A stretch of DNA of 60,713 bases from Pseudomonas rhodesiae (GTDB lineage Bacteria > Pseudomonadota > Gammaproteobacteria > Pseudomonadales > Pseudomonadaceae), in contig NZ_VFEU01000030.1 in NCBI RefSeq assembly GCF_007858255.1, positions 1 to 60,713 on the forward strand, in the 5' to 3' direction. Positions within the stretch are counted from its first letter, which is position 1. The number at the start of each line of letters is the position of its first letter. Positions 50,303 to 59,228 of this stretch are shown in pieces. Both the position numbers and the translations under genes were made by a program. Under the pieces are notes generated by a model that was not told the DNA's origin, did not search any database, and saw nothing but the letters and a program-made list of their open reading frames with translations.

Positions 50303-50950
50303 TCAGATGCGGTACGTGCTTTTGGTCATGACCTTGGCCAGCAGGCTCATGCCGAAGCGTACCGGTGCCGGGAAGCGGAAGCCGCCGGCGTCCAGTGCGC
50401 TTTCGGCGTGGTGTTCTTCGTCGACGCGCATCTGTTCAAGAATGGCGCGGGACTTGTCGTCTTCACTTGGCAGTTGTTCCAGATGCTCGTCCAGATGCTT
50501 GCACACCTGATGTTCCGTGGCCGCGACGAAACCCAGGCTGACCTTGTCGCTGACCAGGCCCGCCACGGCGCCGATGCCAAACGATAAGCCGTAGAACAGC
50601 GGGTTCAGCACGCTAGGGTGGCTGCCCAATTGACGGATGCGCTGTTCGCACCACGCCAGGTGGTCGATTTCTTCCTCTGCCGCATGTTCCATGGCCGCGC
50701 GCACTTGCGGCAGCTTGGCGGTCAGGGCCTGGCCCTGATACAGCGCCTGGGCACACACTTCGCCGGTATGGTTGATGCGCATCAAACCGGCGACGTGACG
50801 GGTGTCGGCCTCGTTCATCTGCACATCGGGCTGCAGCAGGGCGGGAGATGGGCGGTAAGGTTGGCCGCTGAAGGGCAGCAGCGTGCGCATGGCCGTATCG
50901 GCTTGCAGCAACAGACGGTCAATCGGCGAGTAGTGACGTTGGGTAGTCAT
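50303..50950 (-). CDS. coq7: 2-nonaprenyl-3-methyl-6-methoxy-1,4-benzoquinol hydroxylase Coq7
   Basis: Di-iron hydroxylase for the penultimate step of ubiquinone synthesis, 215 aa. The ferritin-like helices carry the iron ligands: INHTGEVCAQ, AAEEEIDHLAW (E-x-x-H) and MRVDEEHHAES (E-x-x-H). P. aeruginosa uses Coq7 where E. coli uses UbiF, so this is the expected pseudomonad enzyme. It stands alone, with 117 bp before the HIT gene on the same strand. speD, which lies between the OsmC gene and coq7 in P. aeruginosa, is absent here. Confidence 0.96.
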   Translation of the reverse strand: MTTQRHYSPIDRLLLQADTAMRTLLPFSGQPYRPSPALLQPDVQMNEADTRHVAGLMRINHTGEVCAQALYQGQALTAKLPQVRAAMEHAAEEEIDHLAWCEQRIRQLGSHPSVLNPLFYGLSFGIGAVAGLVSDKVSLGFVAATEHQVCKHLDEHLEQLPSEDDKSRAILEQMRVDEEHHAESALDAGGFRFPAPVRFGMSLLAKVMTKSTYRI

Positions 50951-51067
50951 GCTGACCTCCGGGAAGAATCTCGGCGGCCAGTTTACCGCAAGAGAGAGGG
51001 GCGCGTTTGCGCTGCGTCAAGGGCATGGGGTCGCAGCCTTGAGACTTGACCCCGGCTTATAGGGCGA

Positions 51068-51406
51068 TCAGCCCGGCGGCCAGTTCATCTGGCGCTGACC
51101 CAGGACGTGCATATGGATGTGATAAACGGTTTGTCCGCCCAGCTCATTGCAATTCATGACCACGCGGAAACCTTCTTCGCAACCCTGCTCCAGGGCCAGG
51201 CGCTGGGCAGTGAACAGGATATGGCCGGCCAGACCTTTATCGGCCTCGGTGAGGTCGTTCAACGTACGGATAGGCTTTTTCGGAATCACTAGAAAATGCA
51301 CCGGTGCCTGCGGGGCGATGTCGTGGAAAGCGAGGACTTGATCATCTTCGTAGATGATCTTCGCGGGTATTTCTCTGTTGATGATCTTGGTGAACAGAGT
51401 ATCCAC
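51068..51406 (-). CDS. HIT-family nucleotide hydrolase (HinT-like)
   Basis: A 112-aa histidine-triad protein. The catalytic motif HIHMH (phi-His-phi-His-phi) ends the fold in TVYHIHMHVLGQRQMNWPPG, and FTKIINREIPAKIIYEDD at the start is the Hint-type N-terminus. Such proteins are AMP-lysine/phosphoramidate hydrolases. It lies alone between coq7 and the SDR gene. C-terminal WPPG is typical of HinT and confirms the assignment to this branch. Confidence 0.92.
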   Translation of the reverse strand: MDTLFTKIINREIPAKIIYEDDQVLAFHDIAPQAPVHFLVIPKKPIRTLNDLTEADKGLAGHILFTAQRLALEQGCEEGFRVVMNCNELGGQTVYHIHMHVLGQRQMNWPPG

Positions 51407-51452
51407 AGCGGTTTCTCCATGATGAAAGGGCAGGTTGAGTGTACTCAGGCGC

Positions 51453-52241
51453 TCAGCGGGGGCAATAGGCCTTATTGATTGCGCCGGCGATCTTGCGGGC
51501 CAGCCAGCGCGGGCTGAAACGAGGGCTGAATGCCAGCCAGCGGTTGCGTCGCCCGGGAATAATGATGGCTTTGTTCTTTTCCAGCGCGCGTACGGTGTAG
51601 AGCGCCACTTCCTCCGGGCTCATCAACTGGTCACTGCGTTCGAGCTTGGCGGCGTCCATGTTTGCCGTGCCGAAAAACGCGGTGCGCGTCGGCCCTGGGC
51701 ACAGCACCGAGACCCTGATGCCGCAGCTTTTCAGCTCTTCGCGCAGGCCCTCGGAAAAATGCAGCACATACGCCTTGCTGGCGTAATAACTGCTCATCCA
51801 CGGGCCCGGCTGAAAAGCCGCAATCGAGGCGACGTTGAGAATCTGCCCGCCGCCCTGCAACGCCATGGCATTCCCCAGGGCGTGACACATGCGGGTCAGG
51901 GCGAGGATGTTGACTTCGATCAGATCCTGCTCGGTCATCCAGTCCTGAGCCAGAAACGGCCCGCTGGTACCGATGCCGGCGCAGTTCACCAACAGATCGA
52001 TCTGCCGCTCGCCTTCTTCAAGCTCCAGCAGAAACCCGGATAAACGTAGCGGCTCGCCCAGGTCACAGGCGCGAAACAGCACCTCTACGCCAAAGCGTTG
52101 AGTCAATTCGATTGCAATGCTTTCCAACTGATCACGCTGGCGGGCCACCAGAATCAAGCTGCGACCGCGACGGGCCAATGCTTCGGCCAAAGCCAGGCCA
52201 ATGCCACTGGAGGCACCGGTGATCAGAGCGTAACGGGTCAT
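51453..52241 (-). CDS. SDR family short-chain dehydrogenase
   Basis: Classical short-chain dehydrogenase/reductase of 262 aa, starting MTRYALITGASSGIG after GGAG (a start 4 codons upstream is possible). Cofactor motif TGASSGIG, NCAGIG, catalytic Ser in NVASIAAF and the YxxxK motif in SSYYASKAYVL are complete. The C-terminal part has a hydrophobic region and basic end (RRNRWLAFSPRFSPRW), like membrane-associated DltE/YqjQ-type SDRs. Substrate not predictable. Equivalent position to PA0658. Confidence 0.9.
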   Translation of the reverse strand: MTRYALITGASSGIGLALAEALARRGRSLILVARQRDQLESIAIELTQRFGVEVLFRACDLGEPLRLSGFLLELEEGERQIDLLVNCAGIGTSGPFLAQDWMTEQDLIEVNILALTRMCHALGNAMALQGGGQILNVASIAAFQPGPWMSSYYASKAYVLHFSEGLREELKSCGIRVSVLCPGPTRTAFFGTANMDAAKLERSDQLMSPEEVALYTVRALEKNKAIIIPGRRNRWLAFSPRFSPRWLARKIAGAINKAYCPR

Positions 52242-52303
52242 GCGTTTCTCCATCGCAACGTCCCGTGCCGATGATGGGGGCATCATCGACACGGGGCGTT
52301 TCT

Positions 52304-53266
52304 TTACTGATCTGGAGAGTCTACAGGGTCGGCCGCTTCGTCAGCACTTTGCGTGTCTTCTTCCTCGACGGTACCGCTCTGGTCGGCGTCCTCGTCGTAT
52401 GTCATGGAGCTGCTTTCGTAGCTGCTGTCCACGTTGCTTTCGAGTTGATCGAGATAGCCGTTCATCCCAAGGCCGACCACGATGATCAACATCAAAGGGA
52501 TAAATGCCAGCCACAGCGAAGCCAGGACTTTGACCGCGGTGGAGTTGCGCGGCGGAGGCGCGCCGTACTGGTTGGCGCCTGTGTTACCCGGCAATACCAG
52601 CAGTAATAGCGGGAAAACGCTGTTGACCAGCGGAACGAGGTTTAGCAAATACAACCAGCCGGACCAGCCCAGGTCGTGCAAGCGCTGCACGCCGATCTGC
52701 ACGCTCACGACGACTAGCGCCACGAACAGTGCGAAACCCAGCAGCGAGCCGAGGATGATGGCGATAGTCGGCGAGGCAGTCGCCACGGCAAAACCCACGG
52801 TGCTCAGGATGCCGGCTGCCACAAGCATTGCGACGGTCAGTACCAGCGTCCATGCCAGGTACCGCAGGCGACCGATGCGCCCATTGATGGTGAACACTTT
52901 GAGGGTGGCATATTCCGGCAGGTTGTCACCCACGGCAGCCCGTGGCGGCGCGTACAGTGATGCGGCGGGGCTGGAGAAATCGGTGGAGCCGGAATCCGTT
53001 TCGTGAGTTTCGGCGAGACTGAAGGCCACCGGCTGCTCGGCTTCGATGCGTGCATCGACCCCGGCGTTTTTCAGCGCGGTCAGGTAGGTTTCGGCGTCCG
53101 GCCGGGACAGGTCGCGTTTGAGCGCGACGGTGCGGCCGGTGAAGAGTTTTTCGATGGCCTCGACGTCACTTTTGAACAGTTCGGCCAGGTTCAGCTTGGC
53201 CGTGGTGCTTTCGACACCCGGGAGCAAGGCTCCATCAAACACAATCTTGAAACGGTTGTCGCTCAT
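52304..53266 (-). CDS. DUF805 family membrane protein with N-terminal domain and acidic tail
   Basis: A 320-aa protein, started at MSDNRFKIVFDGALLPG (AAGGATG upstream). Residues 1-75 form a soluble basic-acidic domain (FKIVFDGALL, FTGRTVALKRDLSRP) seen on some Pseudomonas DUF805 proteins. Residues about 125-285 carry four hydrophobic segments with the DUF805 signature (INGRIGRLRYLAW, VQRLHDLGWSGWL). The C-terminal 45 residues are strongly acidic (Asp/Glu/Ser). Function unknown; it may be a small membrane scaffold or transporter-like protein. It stands between the SDR and NMO genes on the same strand. Confidence 0.82.
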   Translation of the reverse strand: MSDNRFKIVFDGALLPGVESTTAKLNLAELFKSDVEAIEKLFTGRTVALKRDLSRPDAETYLTALKNAGVDARIEAEQPVAFSLAETHETDSGSTDFSSPAASLYAPPRAAVGDNLPEYATLKVFTINGRIGRLRYLAWTLVLTVAMLVAAGILSTVGFAVATASPTIAIILGSLLGFALFVALVVVSVQIGVQRLHDLGWSGWLYLLNLVPLVNSVFPLLLLVLPGNTGANQYGAPPPRNSTAVKVLASLWLAFIPLMLIIVVGLGMNGYLDQLESNVDSSYESSSMTYDEDADQSGTVEEEDTQSADEAADPVDSPDQ

Positions 53267-53337
53267 GCGGGCATCCTTGTCATTCAAACATTAGGGGAGT
53301 GCAGGCCCGTGCCAATGCGCGGGCCTTGCAGGGTTGT

Positions 53338-54300
53338 TCAGCGTGGCCAGTGTAACTGTGTCGCCTGTGTTTGCGCCTCGCGGTATTCGGCATTCAGGCG
53401 GGCAACGAGTTCATCGACGCTGGGTAAATCATCAATCTCACCGACACCTTGGCCGGCGGACCAAACAGTCTTCCAGGCCTTGGCTTCGTCGTTCAACGGT
53501 TTGAGCTTGGAGCCAAAGTTGACTTCACCTTTGCCTTGCAACGCATTTAAGTCGAAACCGGCGTTTTCCAGGCTCTGGCGCATAAAGCTTGCAGGCACGC
53601 CGGAGACAGCGGGAGTGTGCACGATGTCAGCGGCGCGCGATGTGAGCAGCATCTCTTTATACGCATCCGGAGCGTGGCTTTCTGTGGTGCCGATAAAACG
53701 GGTGCCCAGATAGGCCAGGTCTGCGCCCATGATTTGAGCAGCGAGAACCTCATGCCCGTGGTTGAGGCAGCCTGCCAGCAGTACGGTTTTATCGAAGAAT
53801 TGACGGATCTCGGCGATCAGCGCGAACGGGCTCCAGGTCCCGGCATGACCACCGGCGCCGGCGGCCACGGCGATCAAGCCATCCACGCCGGCTTCGGCAG
53901 CTTTTTCGGCGTGCCGCCGGGTAGTGACGTCATGAAACACCAGGCCGCCGTAGCTGTGCACCGCGTCCACCACCTCTTTGACCGCGCCAAGGCTAGTGAT
54001 GACGATCGGCACTTTGTGCTCGACGCAGATCGCCAAGTCGGCCTCAAGGCGTGGGTTGCTGCCATGCACGATCAGGTTGACGGCATAGGGCGCGGGGCTA
54101 TCCAACTGCGCCAGACCCGCTTCGATTTCTTCCAGCCAGGCTTTGAAACCGCTGCTTTCACGCTGGTTGAGCGCCGGAAAGCTGCCGACGATCCCGTTGC
54201 GGCAACACGCCAGGACCAGCTGTGGGTTGGAAATCAGAAACATCGGCGCAGCCACCACGGGTAGGCGCAGACGTTGTTGGAGCAGAGCGGGCAGCGACAT
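53338..54300 (-). CDS. Nitronate monooxygenase (2-nitropropane dioxygenase) family protein
   Basis: FMN-dependent TIM-barrel oxidase of the NMO/FabK family, 320 aa. N-terminal RLRLPVVAAPMFLISNPQLV, the phosphate-binding GAGGHAG and GADLAYLGTRFIGT are typical. Such enzymes oxidise nitronates such as propionate 3-nitronate; some members have other roles. It stands alone, divergent from nothing, 71 bp from the DUF805 gene on the same strand and 24 bp after hemJ. Corresponds to PA0660. Substrate unverified. Confidence 0.88.
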   Translation of the reverse strand: MSLPALLQQRLRLPVVAAPMFLISNPQLVLACCRNGIVGSFPALNQRESSGFKAWLEEIEAGLAQLDSPAPYAVNLIVHGSNPRLEADLAICVEHKVPIVITSLGAVKEVVDAVHSYGGLVFHDVTTRRHAEKAAEAGVDGLIAVAAGAGGHAGTWSPFALIAEIRQFFDKTVLLAGCLNHGHEVLAAQIMGADLAYLGTRFIGTTESHAPDAYKEMLLTSRAADIVHTPAVSGVPASFMRQSLENAGFDLNALQGKGEVNFGSKLKPLNDEAKAWKTVWSAGQGVGEIDDLPSVDELVARLNAEYREAQTQATQLHWPR

Positions 54301-54324
54301 TGGATGTACCCCGATTGATTGACG

Positions 54325-54753
54325 TTAGAACGGTTTGACCACCACCAAAATTACGACAGCCAGCAATATCAGAACTGGAACTTCATTGAACCAGCGATAA
54401 AAGACATGGCTGCGGGTGTTTTCGCCACGGGCAAAACGTTTTACCTGAGCGCCGCACATATGGTGGTAACCGATCAGCAGCACGACCAGGGTCAGCTTGG
54501 CGTGAATCCAGCCGCCCGTGCTGAAGATGCCGGGGTTCAGCGCGATCAGCCAGATACCGAAGACAAGGCTGGCAAGCATCGCCGGATTCATGATGCCGCG
54601 GTACAGCTTGCGCTCCATGATGCTGAAGCGTTCCTTGCTGATGGTGTCCTCGCTTTGAGCGTGGTAGACGAACAGGCGTGGCAGGTAGAACAGCGCTGCA
54701 AACCAGCAGACGATGCTGACGATGTGGAAGGCTTTGACCCATAGATAGAGCAT
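54325..54753 (-). CDS. hemJ: Protoporphyrinogen IX oxidase HemJ (UPF0093)
   Basis: A 142-aa four-helix membrane protein of the HemJ/UPF0093 family that oxidises protoporphyrinogen IX in heme synthesis. Conserved His and Arg are visible in LWVKAFHIVSIVCWFAALFY and YLPRLFVYH, followed by MERKLYRGIMNPAM and HAKLTLVVLLIGYHH. It is divergent from argC. Also known as PA0661. In pseudomonads lacking HemG or HemY this enzyme supplies the step. Confidence 0.9.
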   Translation of the reverse strand: MLYLWVKAFHIVSIVCWFAALFYLPRLFVYHAQSEDTISKERFSIMERKLYRGIMNPAMLASLVFGIWLIALNPGIFSTGGWIHAKLTLVVLLIGYHHMCGAQVKRFARGENTRSHVFYRWFNEVPVLILLAVVILVVVKPF

Positions 54754-54888
54754 TTTTAGTTATTCCCAGGTTCACGGTAGCGAGGATAGTAGTGGCAGAT
54801 GCGTCCATACGTCACGTTGGCGGTTGTCGCAGATCGATGCGGCCCCTATTATCGACGGCTTTCCAGTGGGTTCGTTGAGGGCAGGTTT

Positions 54889-55923
54889 ATGGTCAAGGTC
54901 GGTATCGTCGGCGGCACGGGTTACACCGGTGTCGAATTGCTGCGTCTGTTGGCTCAGCATCCGCAAGCTGAGGTGGTGGTCATCACCTCCCGATCCGAGG
55001 CCGGCCTGGCTGTGGCGGATATGTACCCGAACCTGCGCGGCCATTACGACGGCCTGGCGTTCAGCGTCCCGGACACCCAAACCTTGGGCGCCTGCGATGT
55101 GGTTTTCTTCGCCACACCCCATGGCGTCGCCCATGCACTGGCTGGCGAGTTGCTGGCTGCGGGAACCAAGGTCATCGATCTGTCGGCGGACTTCCGCCTG
55201 CAGGACGCCGACGAATGGGCCAAGTGGTACGGTCAGCCTCACGGCGCACCGCAGTTGTTGGAAGAGGCGGTATACGGTCTGCCGGAGGTCAATCGTGAGC
55301 AGATCAAGCATGCGCGCCTGATCGCCGTGCCGGGTTGCTATCCAACCGCGACTCAATTGGGGTTCCTGCCGTTGCTCGAAGCCGGCCTGGCGGATACGTC
55401 GCGTCTGATCGCTGATTGCAAATCAGGTGTCAGTGGCGCGGGGCGCGGCGCCGCGGTGGGTTCTTTGTACTCCGAAACGTCGGAAAGCATGAAGGCCTAC
55501 GCGGTAAAAGGGCATCGTCACTTGCCGGAAATCCGTCAGGGTCTGCGTCGCGCCGCCGGTAAGGAGGTTGGGCTGACCTTCGTGCCGCACTTGACCCCCA
55601 TGATCCGTGGTATCCACTCCACGCTCTACGCGACCGTGACCGATCGTTCAGTAGACCTGCAGGCACTGTTTGAAAAACGCTATGCCAACGAGCCGTTCGT
55701 CGACGTAATGCCAGCCGGCAGCCATCCGGAAACCCGCAGCGTACGTGGTGCCAATGTGTGCCGGATCGCCGTGCATCGCCCGCAGGACGGTGACTTGGTC
55801 GTGGTGTTGTCGGTGATTGATAACTTGGTCAAAGGCGCGTCAGGCCAGGCAGTACAGAACATGAACATCCTGTTTGGCCTAGATGAGAAGCTGGGCTTGT
55901 CCCATGCGGGCATGTTGCCGTAA
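54889..55923 (+). CDS. argC: N-acetyl-gamma-glutamyl-phosphate reductase ArgC
   Basis: NADPH-dependent reductase of the arginine pathway, 344 aa from MVKVGIVGGTGYTGVELL. The NAD(P)-binding GGTGYTG, catalytic Cys150 in VPGCYPTATQ, and HRHLPEI and PHLTPMIRGI are all present. The start is fixed by the conserved N-terminus; the open frame extends 30 codons upstream without family similarity. It is divergent from hemJ and ends at an intrinsic terminator. Confidence 0.97.
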   Translation: MVKVGIVGGTGYTGVELLRLLAQHPQAEVVVITSRSEAGLAVADMYPNLRGHYDGLAFSVPDTQTLGACDVVFFATPHGVAHALAGELLAAGTKVIDLSADFRLQDADEWAKWYGQPHGAPQLLEEAVYGLPEVNREQIKHARLIAVPGCYPTATQLGFLPLLEAGLADTSRLIADCKSGVSGAGRGAAVGSLYSETSESMKAYAVKGHRHLPEIRQGLRRAAGKEVGLTFVPHLTPMIRGIHSTLYATVTDRSVDLQALFEKRYANEPFVDVMPAGSHPETRSVRGANVCRIAVHRPQDGDLVVVLSVIDNLVKGASGQAVQNMNILFGLDEKLGLSHAGMLP

Positions 55924-55941
55924 GGGCGTCTGTTACTTTGC

Positions 55942-55966
55942 AAAAGGCCCGTTGATCGGGCCTTTT
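55942..55966 (+). terminator. argC terminator
   Basis: AAAAGGCCCG-TTGAT-CGGGCCTTTT, followed by GTGTTTTT. A clear intrinsic terminator 19 bp after the argC stop. Confidence 0.88.
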
Positions 55967-56087
55967 GTGTTTTTAAGCCCTGCCGAGCAGATTGATATAC
56001 CGTAACAATAGTTGACCGCTTTTCTAGGAGAAGCGGATAATGCCCGCCATTACGCATATGGCGGCGCGACGCCGGGAGATTATCAGC

Positions 56088-56438
56088 ATGAGCGTTGAAT
56101 CCTTCACCCCCACGGCTTTGCAATTCACCCACGGTGCTGCGCACAAGGTGAAGAGCCTGGTCGATGAAGAGGGTAATGATCGCTTGAAGCTGCGCGTATT
56201 CGTTACGGGCGGCGGTTGTTCAGGGTTTCAATACGGTTTTACCTTCGATGAAGAAGTGGCCGATGACGACACCATCGTTGAGCGCGAGGGTGTAAGCCTG
56301 GTCGTCGATCCGATGAGCTTCCAGTACCTGGCTGGCGCTGAGGTGGACTATCAGGAAGGTCTGGAAGGCTCGCGTTTTGTGATCAAAAACCCTAATGCCA
56401 CCACCACCTGTGGTTGCGGGTCTTCGTTCTCGATCTAA
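56088..56438 (+). CDS. erpA: Iron-sulfur cluster insertion protein ErpA
   Basis: A-type carrier of 116 aa that delivers Fe-S clusters, for example to isoprenoid enzymes. The three ligand cysteines are Cys44 (GGGCSGFQYG) and Cys108/Cys110 (TTTCGCGSSF). I start it at MSVESFTPTALQF, preceded by GGGAGATT; an ATG 48 bp upstream lies in a frame that is not family-like. Monocistronic between argC and anmK, as in P. aeruginosa. Confidence 0.96.
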   Translation: MSVESFTPTALQFTHGAAHKVKSLVDEEGNDRLKLRVFVTGGGCSGFQYGFTFDEEVADDDTIVEREGVSLVVDPMSFQYLAGAEVDYQEGLEGSRFVIKNPNATTTCGCGSSFSI

Positions 56439-56453
56439 TCGATAGCGCATACA

Positions 56454-56491
56454 AAAACGCCGCTTGGCTTTGATCGGCCAAGCGGCGTTTT
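56454..56491. terminator. Bidirectional terminator between erpA and anmK
   Basis: AAAACGCCGCTTGGC (56454-56468) pairs exactly with GCCAAGCGGCGTTTT (56477-56491), a 15-bp stem with runs of A and T at both ends. It serves erpA to the right and anmK to the left. Confidence 0.92.
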
Positions 56492-56503
56492 GCTGTCTGG
56501 GGT

Positions 56504-57595
56504 TCAGGCGGGATAGATCGCGCCGAGTATTCTCAGCCCGCGCGCGCCGGTGACGCTTGGGCGGTTAGCGGGGATACCTTCCAGGCAGCAGTGTGCCAGC
56601 CACGCAAATGCCATGGCCTCTACCCAGTCCGGGTCAACGCCGTATGGAGCGGTCGTACTGACGTGAGTGGAGGGCAGTAGATCGGCCAGGCGGTTCATCA
56701 GCGTGGTGTTATGGGCGCCACCACCACACACCAGCAGGGTTTCAGTGTGGCTTTGTGCTGCTCGCAGGGACTCGACGATGGTCAGCGACGTCAGTTCCAG
56801 CAAGGTTGCCTGGACATCTTGGGGAGCGAACGTAGGTAGGCGGGCAAGGTGCCGTTGCAGCCAATCCAGGTTGAACACTTCACGGCCGGTGCTTTTCGGG
56901 CCCTTGGTCAAGAAGAATGGATCGCTGAGCAGTGTGCTGAGCAACTGCTGCTCAACGTTACCGCTGGCGGCCCACTGACCATCACGGTCAAAGTGCTCGC
57001 CCCGTTGCCAATGGATCCACGCATCCAGCAGTACGTTGCCTGGTCCGCAGTCGAAGCCCGCGACGGGCTTGTCGGTCTCGATCAGGCTGAGGTTGCTGAA
57101 CCCGCCCACATTCAAAACCGCGCGGCTGCCAGTGCGCTCGCCAAATAGTGCCTCATGAAAGGCCGGTACCAGCGGCGCGCCTTGGCCGCCCGCAGCCACA
57201 TCGCGGCTACGGAAATCGCTGACGACGGTGATTCCGGTCAATTCAGTGAGCAGTGCGGGGTTGCCGATCTGGACCGTAAAGCCTCGGGAAGGCTCGTGGC
57301 GAATTGTCTGGCCGTGGCTGCCGATCGCGCGAATGTCCGTCGGTTTGAGCGCCTGCTGTTCCAGCAAGGCATGAATGCCTTGGGCTGCGAGCGATACCCA
57401 GTGTTGTTGGGCGATGGCTGAGCGGGCAATTTCATCCGGCCCGCTGGCGCACAGGCTCAGGAGGTCGGCGCGCAGCGTATCTGGCATCGGGATGTAGTGA
57501 GTGGCGATCAACTTGATCGCCGAATCTTGTTCGATCAGCGCAATGTCCAGGCCATCCAGGCTGGTTCCGGACATCACTCCAATATAGCGCGGCAT
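56504..57595 (-). CDS. anmK: Anhydro-N-acetylmuramic acid kinase AnmK
   Basis: Phosphorylates and hydrates 1,6-anhydroMurNAc from peptidoglycan turnover to MurNAc-6-phosphate. The 363-aa ASKHA kinase has GVMSGTSLDGLDIAL at the N-terminus, GSHGQTIRHEP, VSDFRSRDVAAGGQGAPLVP and NVGGFSNLSLI. It lies directly after the M23 peptidase gene on the same strand (3 bp between them), so the two form a small cell-wall operon. With amgK-murU at 30.4 kb the window holds two parts of the recycling route. Confidence 0.96.
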   Translation of the reverse strand: MPRYIGVMSGTSLDGLDIALIEQDSAIKLIATHYIPMPDTLRADLLSLCASGPDEIARSAIAQQHWVSLAAQGIHALLEQQALKPTDIRAIGSHGQTIRHEPSRGFTVQIGNPALLTELTGITVVSDFRSRDVAAGGQGAPLVPAFHEALFGERTGSRAVLNVGGFSNLSLIETDKPVAGFDCGPGNVLLDAWIHWQRGEHFDRDGQWAASGNVEQQLLSTLLSDPFFLTKGPKSTGREVFNLDWLQRHLARLPTFAPQDVQATLLELTSLTIVESLRAAQSHTETLLVCGGGAHNTTLMNRLADLLPSTHVSTTAPYGVDPDWVEAMAFAWLAHCCLEGIPANRPSVTGARGLRILGAIYPA

Positions 57596-57598
57596 CGC

Positions 57599-59017
57599 TT
57601 AGCGCTTCGCCGATGCCAGCAAGGTAGAGCGCTCCTGATCCATGCGCGCCATCAGCGGTTGGCTCTGTTGCATGAAGCGTGCGCGCTCGGCCTTGGCGAT
57701 GGGGTCGGCCATCGGCAGCTTCTGGCCCAGTGGGTCGACGTGTACGCCGTTGACCTGGAACTCATAATGCAAGTGCGGGCCGGTGGATAGGCCGGTGGTG
57801 CCGATATAGCCGATGACCTGGCCTTGCTTCACGGTGCCGCCAGTCGTCACGCCTTTGGCGAACCCTTGCATGTGGCCGTACAGCGTGCGGTAAGTGTTGC
57901 CGTGTTGGATGATCACGGTGTTGCCATAACCGCCTCGACGGCCGGCCAGCAAGACCTTGCCATCGCCGGCAGCCTTGATCGGCGTGCCGCGCGGGGCAGC
58001 ATAGTCGACACCTTTGTGAGCGCGGATCTTGTTCAGGATCGGATGTTTACGACCCATGGAGAAACGCGAGCTGATGCGCGCGAAGTCTACCGGGGTACGG
58101 ATGAAGGCCTTGCGCATGCTGTTGCCATCAGCGGTGTAGTAGCTGGTGTTGCCTTGTTTGTTGGTATAGCGCACAGCGGTGTAGGTTTTGCCGCGATTGG
58201 TGAAGCGCGCGGAAAGAATGTTGCCGGTGCCGACCACTTTGCCGTTAGCGACTTTTTGCTCGTAGATCACGTCGAATTCATCACCCTGGCGGATGTCCTG
58301 GGCGAAGTCGATGTCGTAGCCAAAAACGTTGGCCATATCCATGGTCATGCTGTGTGACAAGCCGGCTCGGGCGGCGGATTGCGAGAGTGAGCTATTGATC
58401 ACGCCGTGAACATAGGCGGAGCGCATCACTGGCTTGGTGGTGATGCGATTGAAGGCAAAACCTTTAGCGCCCTTGGTCAGCGTAATACTTTCCAGGTCGC
58501 TGAGATTGGTGTGCAGATTGCTCAGTTGGCCATCGGGGGTCAGTTCGAACTCAAGTTTCTGGCCACGTTTGAGCTGAGTGAATTGCTTGGCTTGCTTATC
58601 GCTGGCAAGCACTTCGGTTACGGATGTGGCCGGGAGGCCAACCTTTTCGAACAAGGTAGACAGCGTGTCACCTTTAGACACGATCACTTCGCGGTGTTGC
58701 GGGTTTTTCGCAGGGGTTGCAGCCGGCGCGGGCTGGCTCTGAGCGGCTTGTTGGGTGTCCTCGGGAGAGCTTTCTATCTGAGCGAAGGGTGATTCGACGG
58801 GAGCATTTGTGGCTTGTTGAACGTCAGAAGCGTCTTGATCTTGTGTCAGTTGTTCAGCCGGAGTCTCCAAGTCAAGGCTCAGAGACGTCCGTTTGGCTTC
58901 CACGTCACTGGAAGGGAATACCAGGAGTGCCAGGCTGAGAAGAGCGGCGATACCACTTGCGGCGAGCAGGTGGGTCTTCGGGTAAAGCGGCGGCGCTTTA
59001 GACGGTTCAGTGGTCAT
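57599..59017 (-). CDS. M23 family murein endopeptidase (MepM-like)
   Basis: Periplasmic metallopeptidase of 472 aa that cuts peptide cross-links in peptidoglycan. I start it at MTTEPSKAPPLYPKTHLLAA, because the 48 upstream residues are not family-like. A hydrophobic helix (about 17-38) anchors it, then a Gln/Ala/Pro-rich linker, an OapA/LysM-like domain (about 108-155, IVSKGDTLSTLFEKVGL), a Csd3-like N-terminal domain, and the LytM domain (about 330-450) with metal ligands HKGVDYAAPRGTP (His, Asp) and GPHLHYEF (HxH). It precedes anmK by 3 bp and is divergent from tyrS. Confidence 0.93.
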   Translation of the reverse strand: MTTEPSKAPPLYPKTHLLAASGIAALLSLALLVFPSSDVEAKRTSLSLDLETPAEQLTQDQDASDVQQATNAPVESPFAQIESSPEDTQQAAQSQPAPAATPAKNPQHREVIVSKGDTLSTLFEKVGLPATSVTEVLASDKQAKQFTQLKRGQKLEFELTPDGQLSNLHTNLSDLESITLTKGAKGFAFNRITTKPVMRSAYVHGVINSSLSQSAARAGLSHSMTMDMANVFGYDIDFAQDIRQGDEFDVIYEQKVANGKVVGTGNILSARFTNRGKTYTAVRYTNKQGNTSYYTADGNSMRKAFIRTPVDFARISSRFSMGRKHPILNKIRAHKGVDYAAPRGTPIKAAGDGKVLLAGRRGGYGNTVIIQHGNTYRTLYGHMQGFAKGVTTGGTVKQGQVIGYIGTTGLSTGPHLHYEFQVNGVHVDPLGQKLPMADPIAKAERARFMQQSQPLMARMDQERSTLLASAKR

Positions 59018-59228
59018 AGGTAATTTTGACTTTGAAAAGATGAAATGGAAAAGATGAATGACATGATGAAGATGAAATAACTGTATAAAATATAACCAAA
59101 TCATCTGTGGCGCAAGCTCGCGAACGCTGGGCTTGCTGAACGGTGTCCGTTCGCAGGGCAAAACTTGTAATTAGTCCCTGATCTTGTATGGTTGGTTCCC
59201 TTTTGAATCTGAGCCTTGCGGGTCTGTT

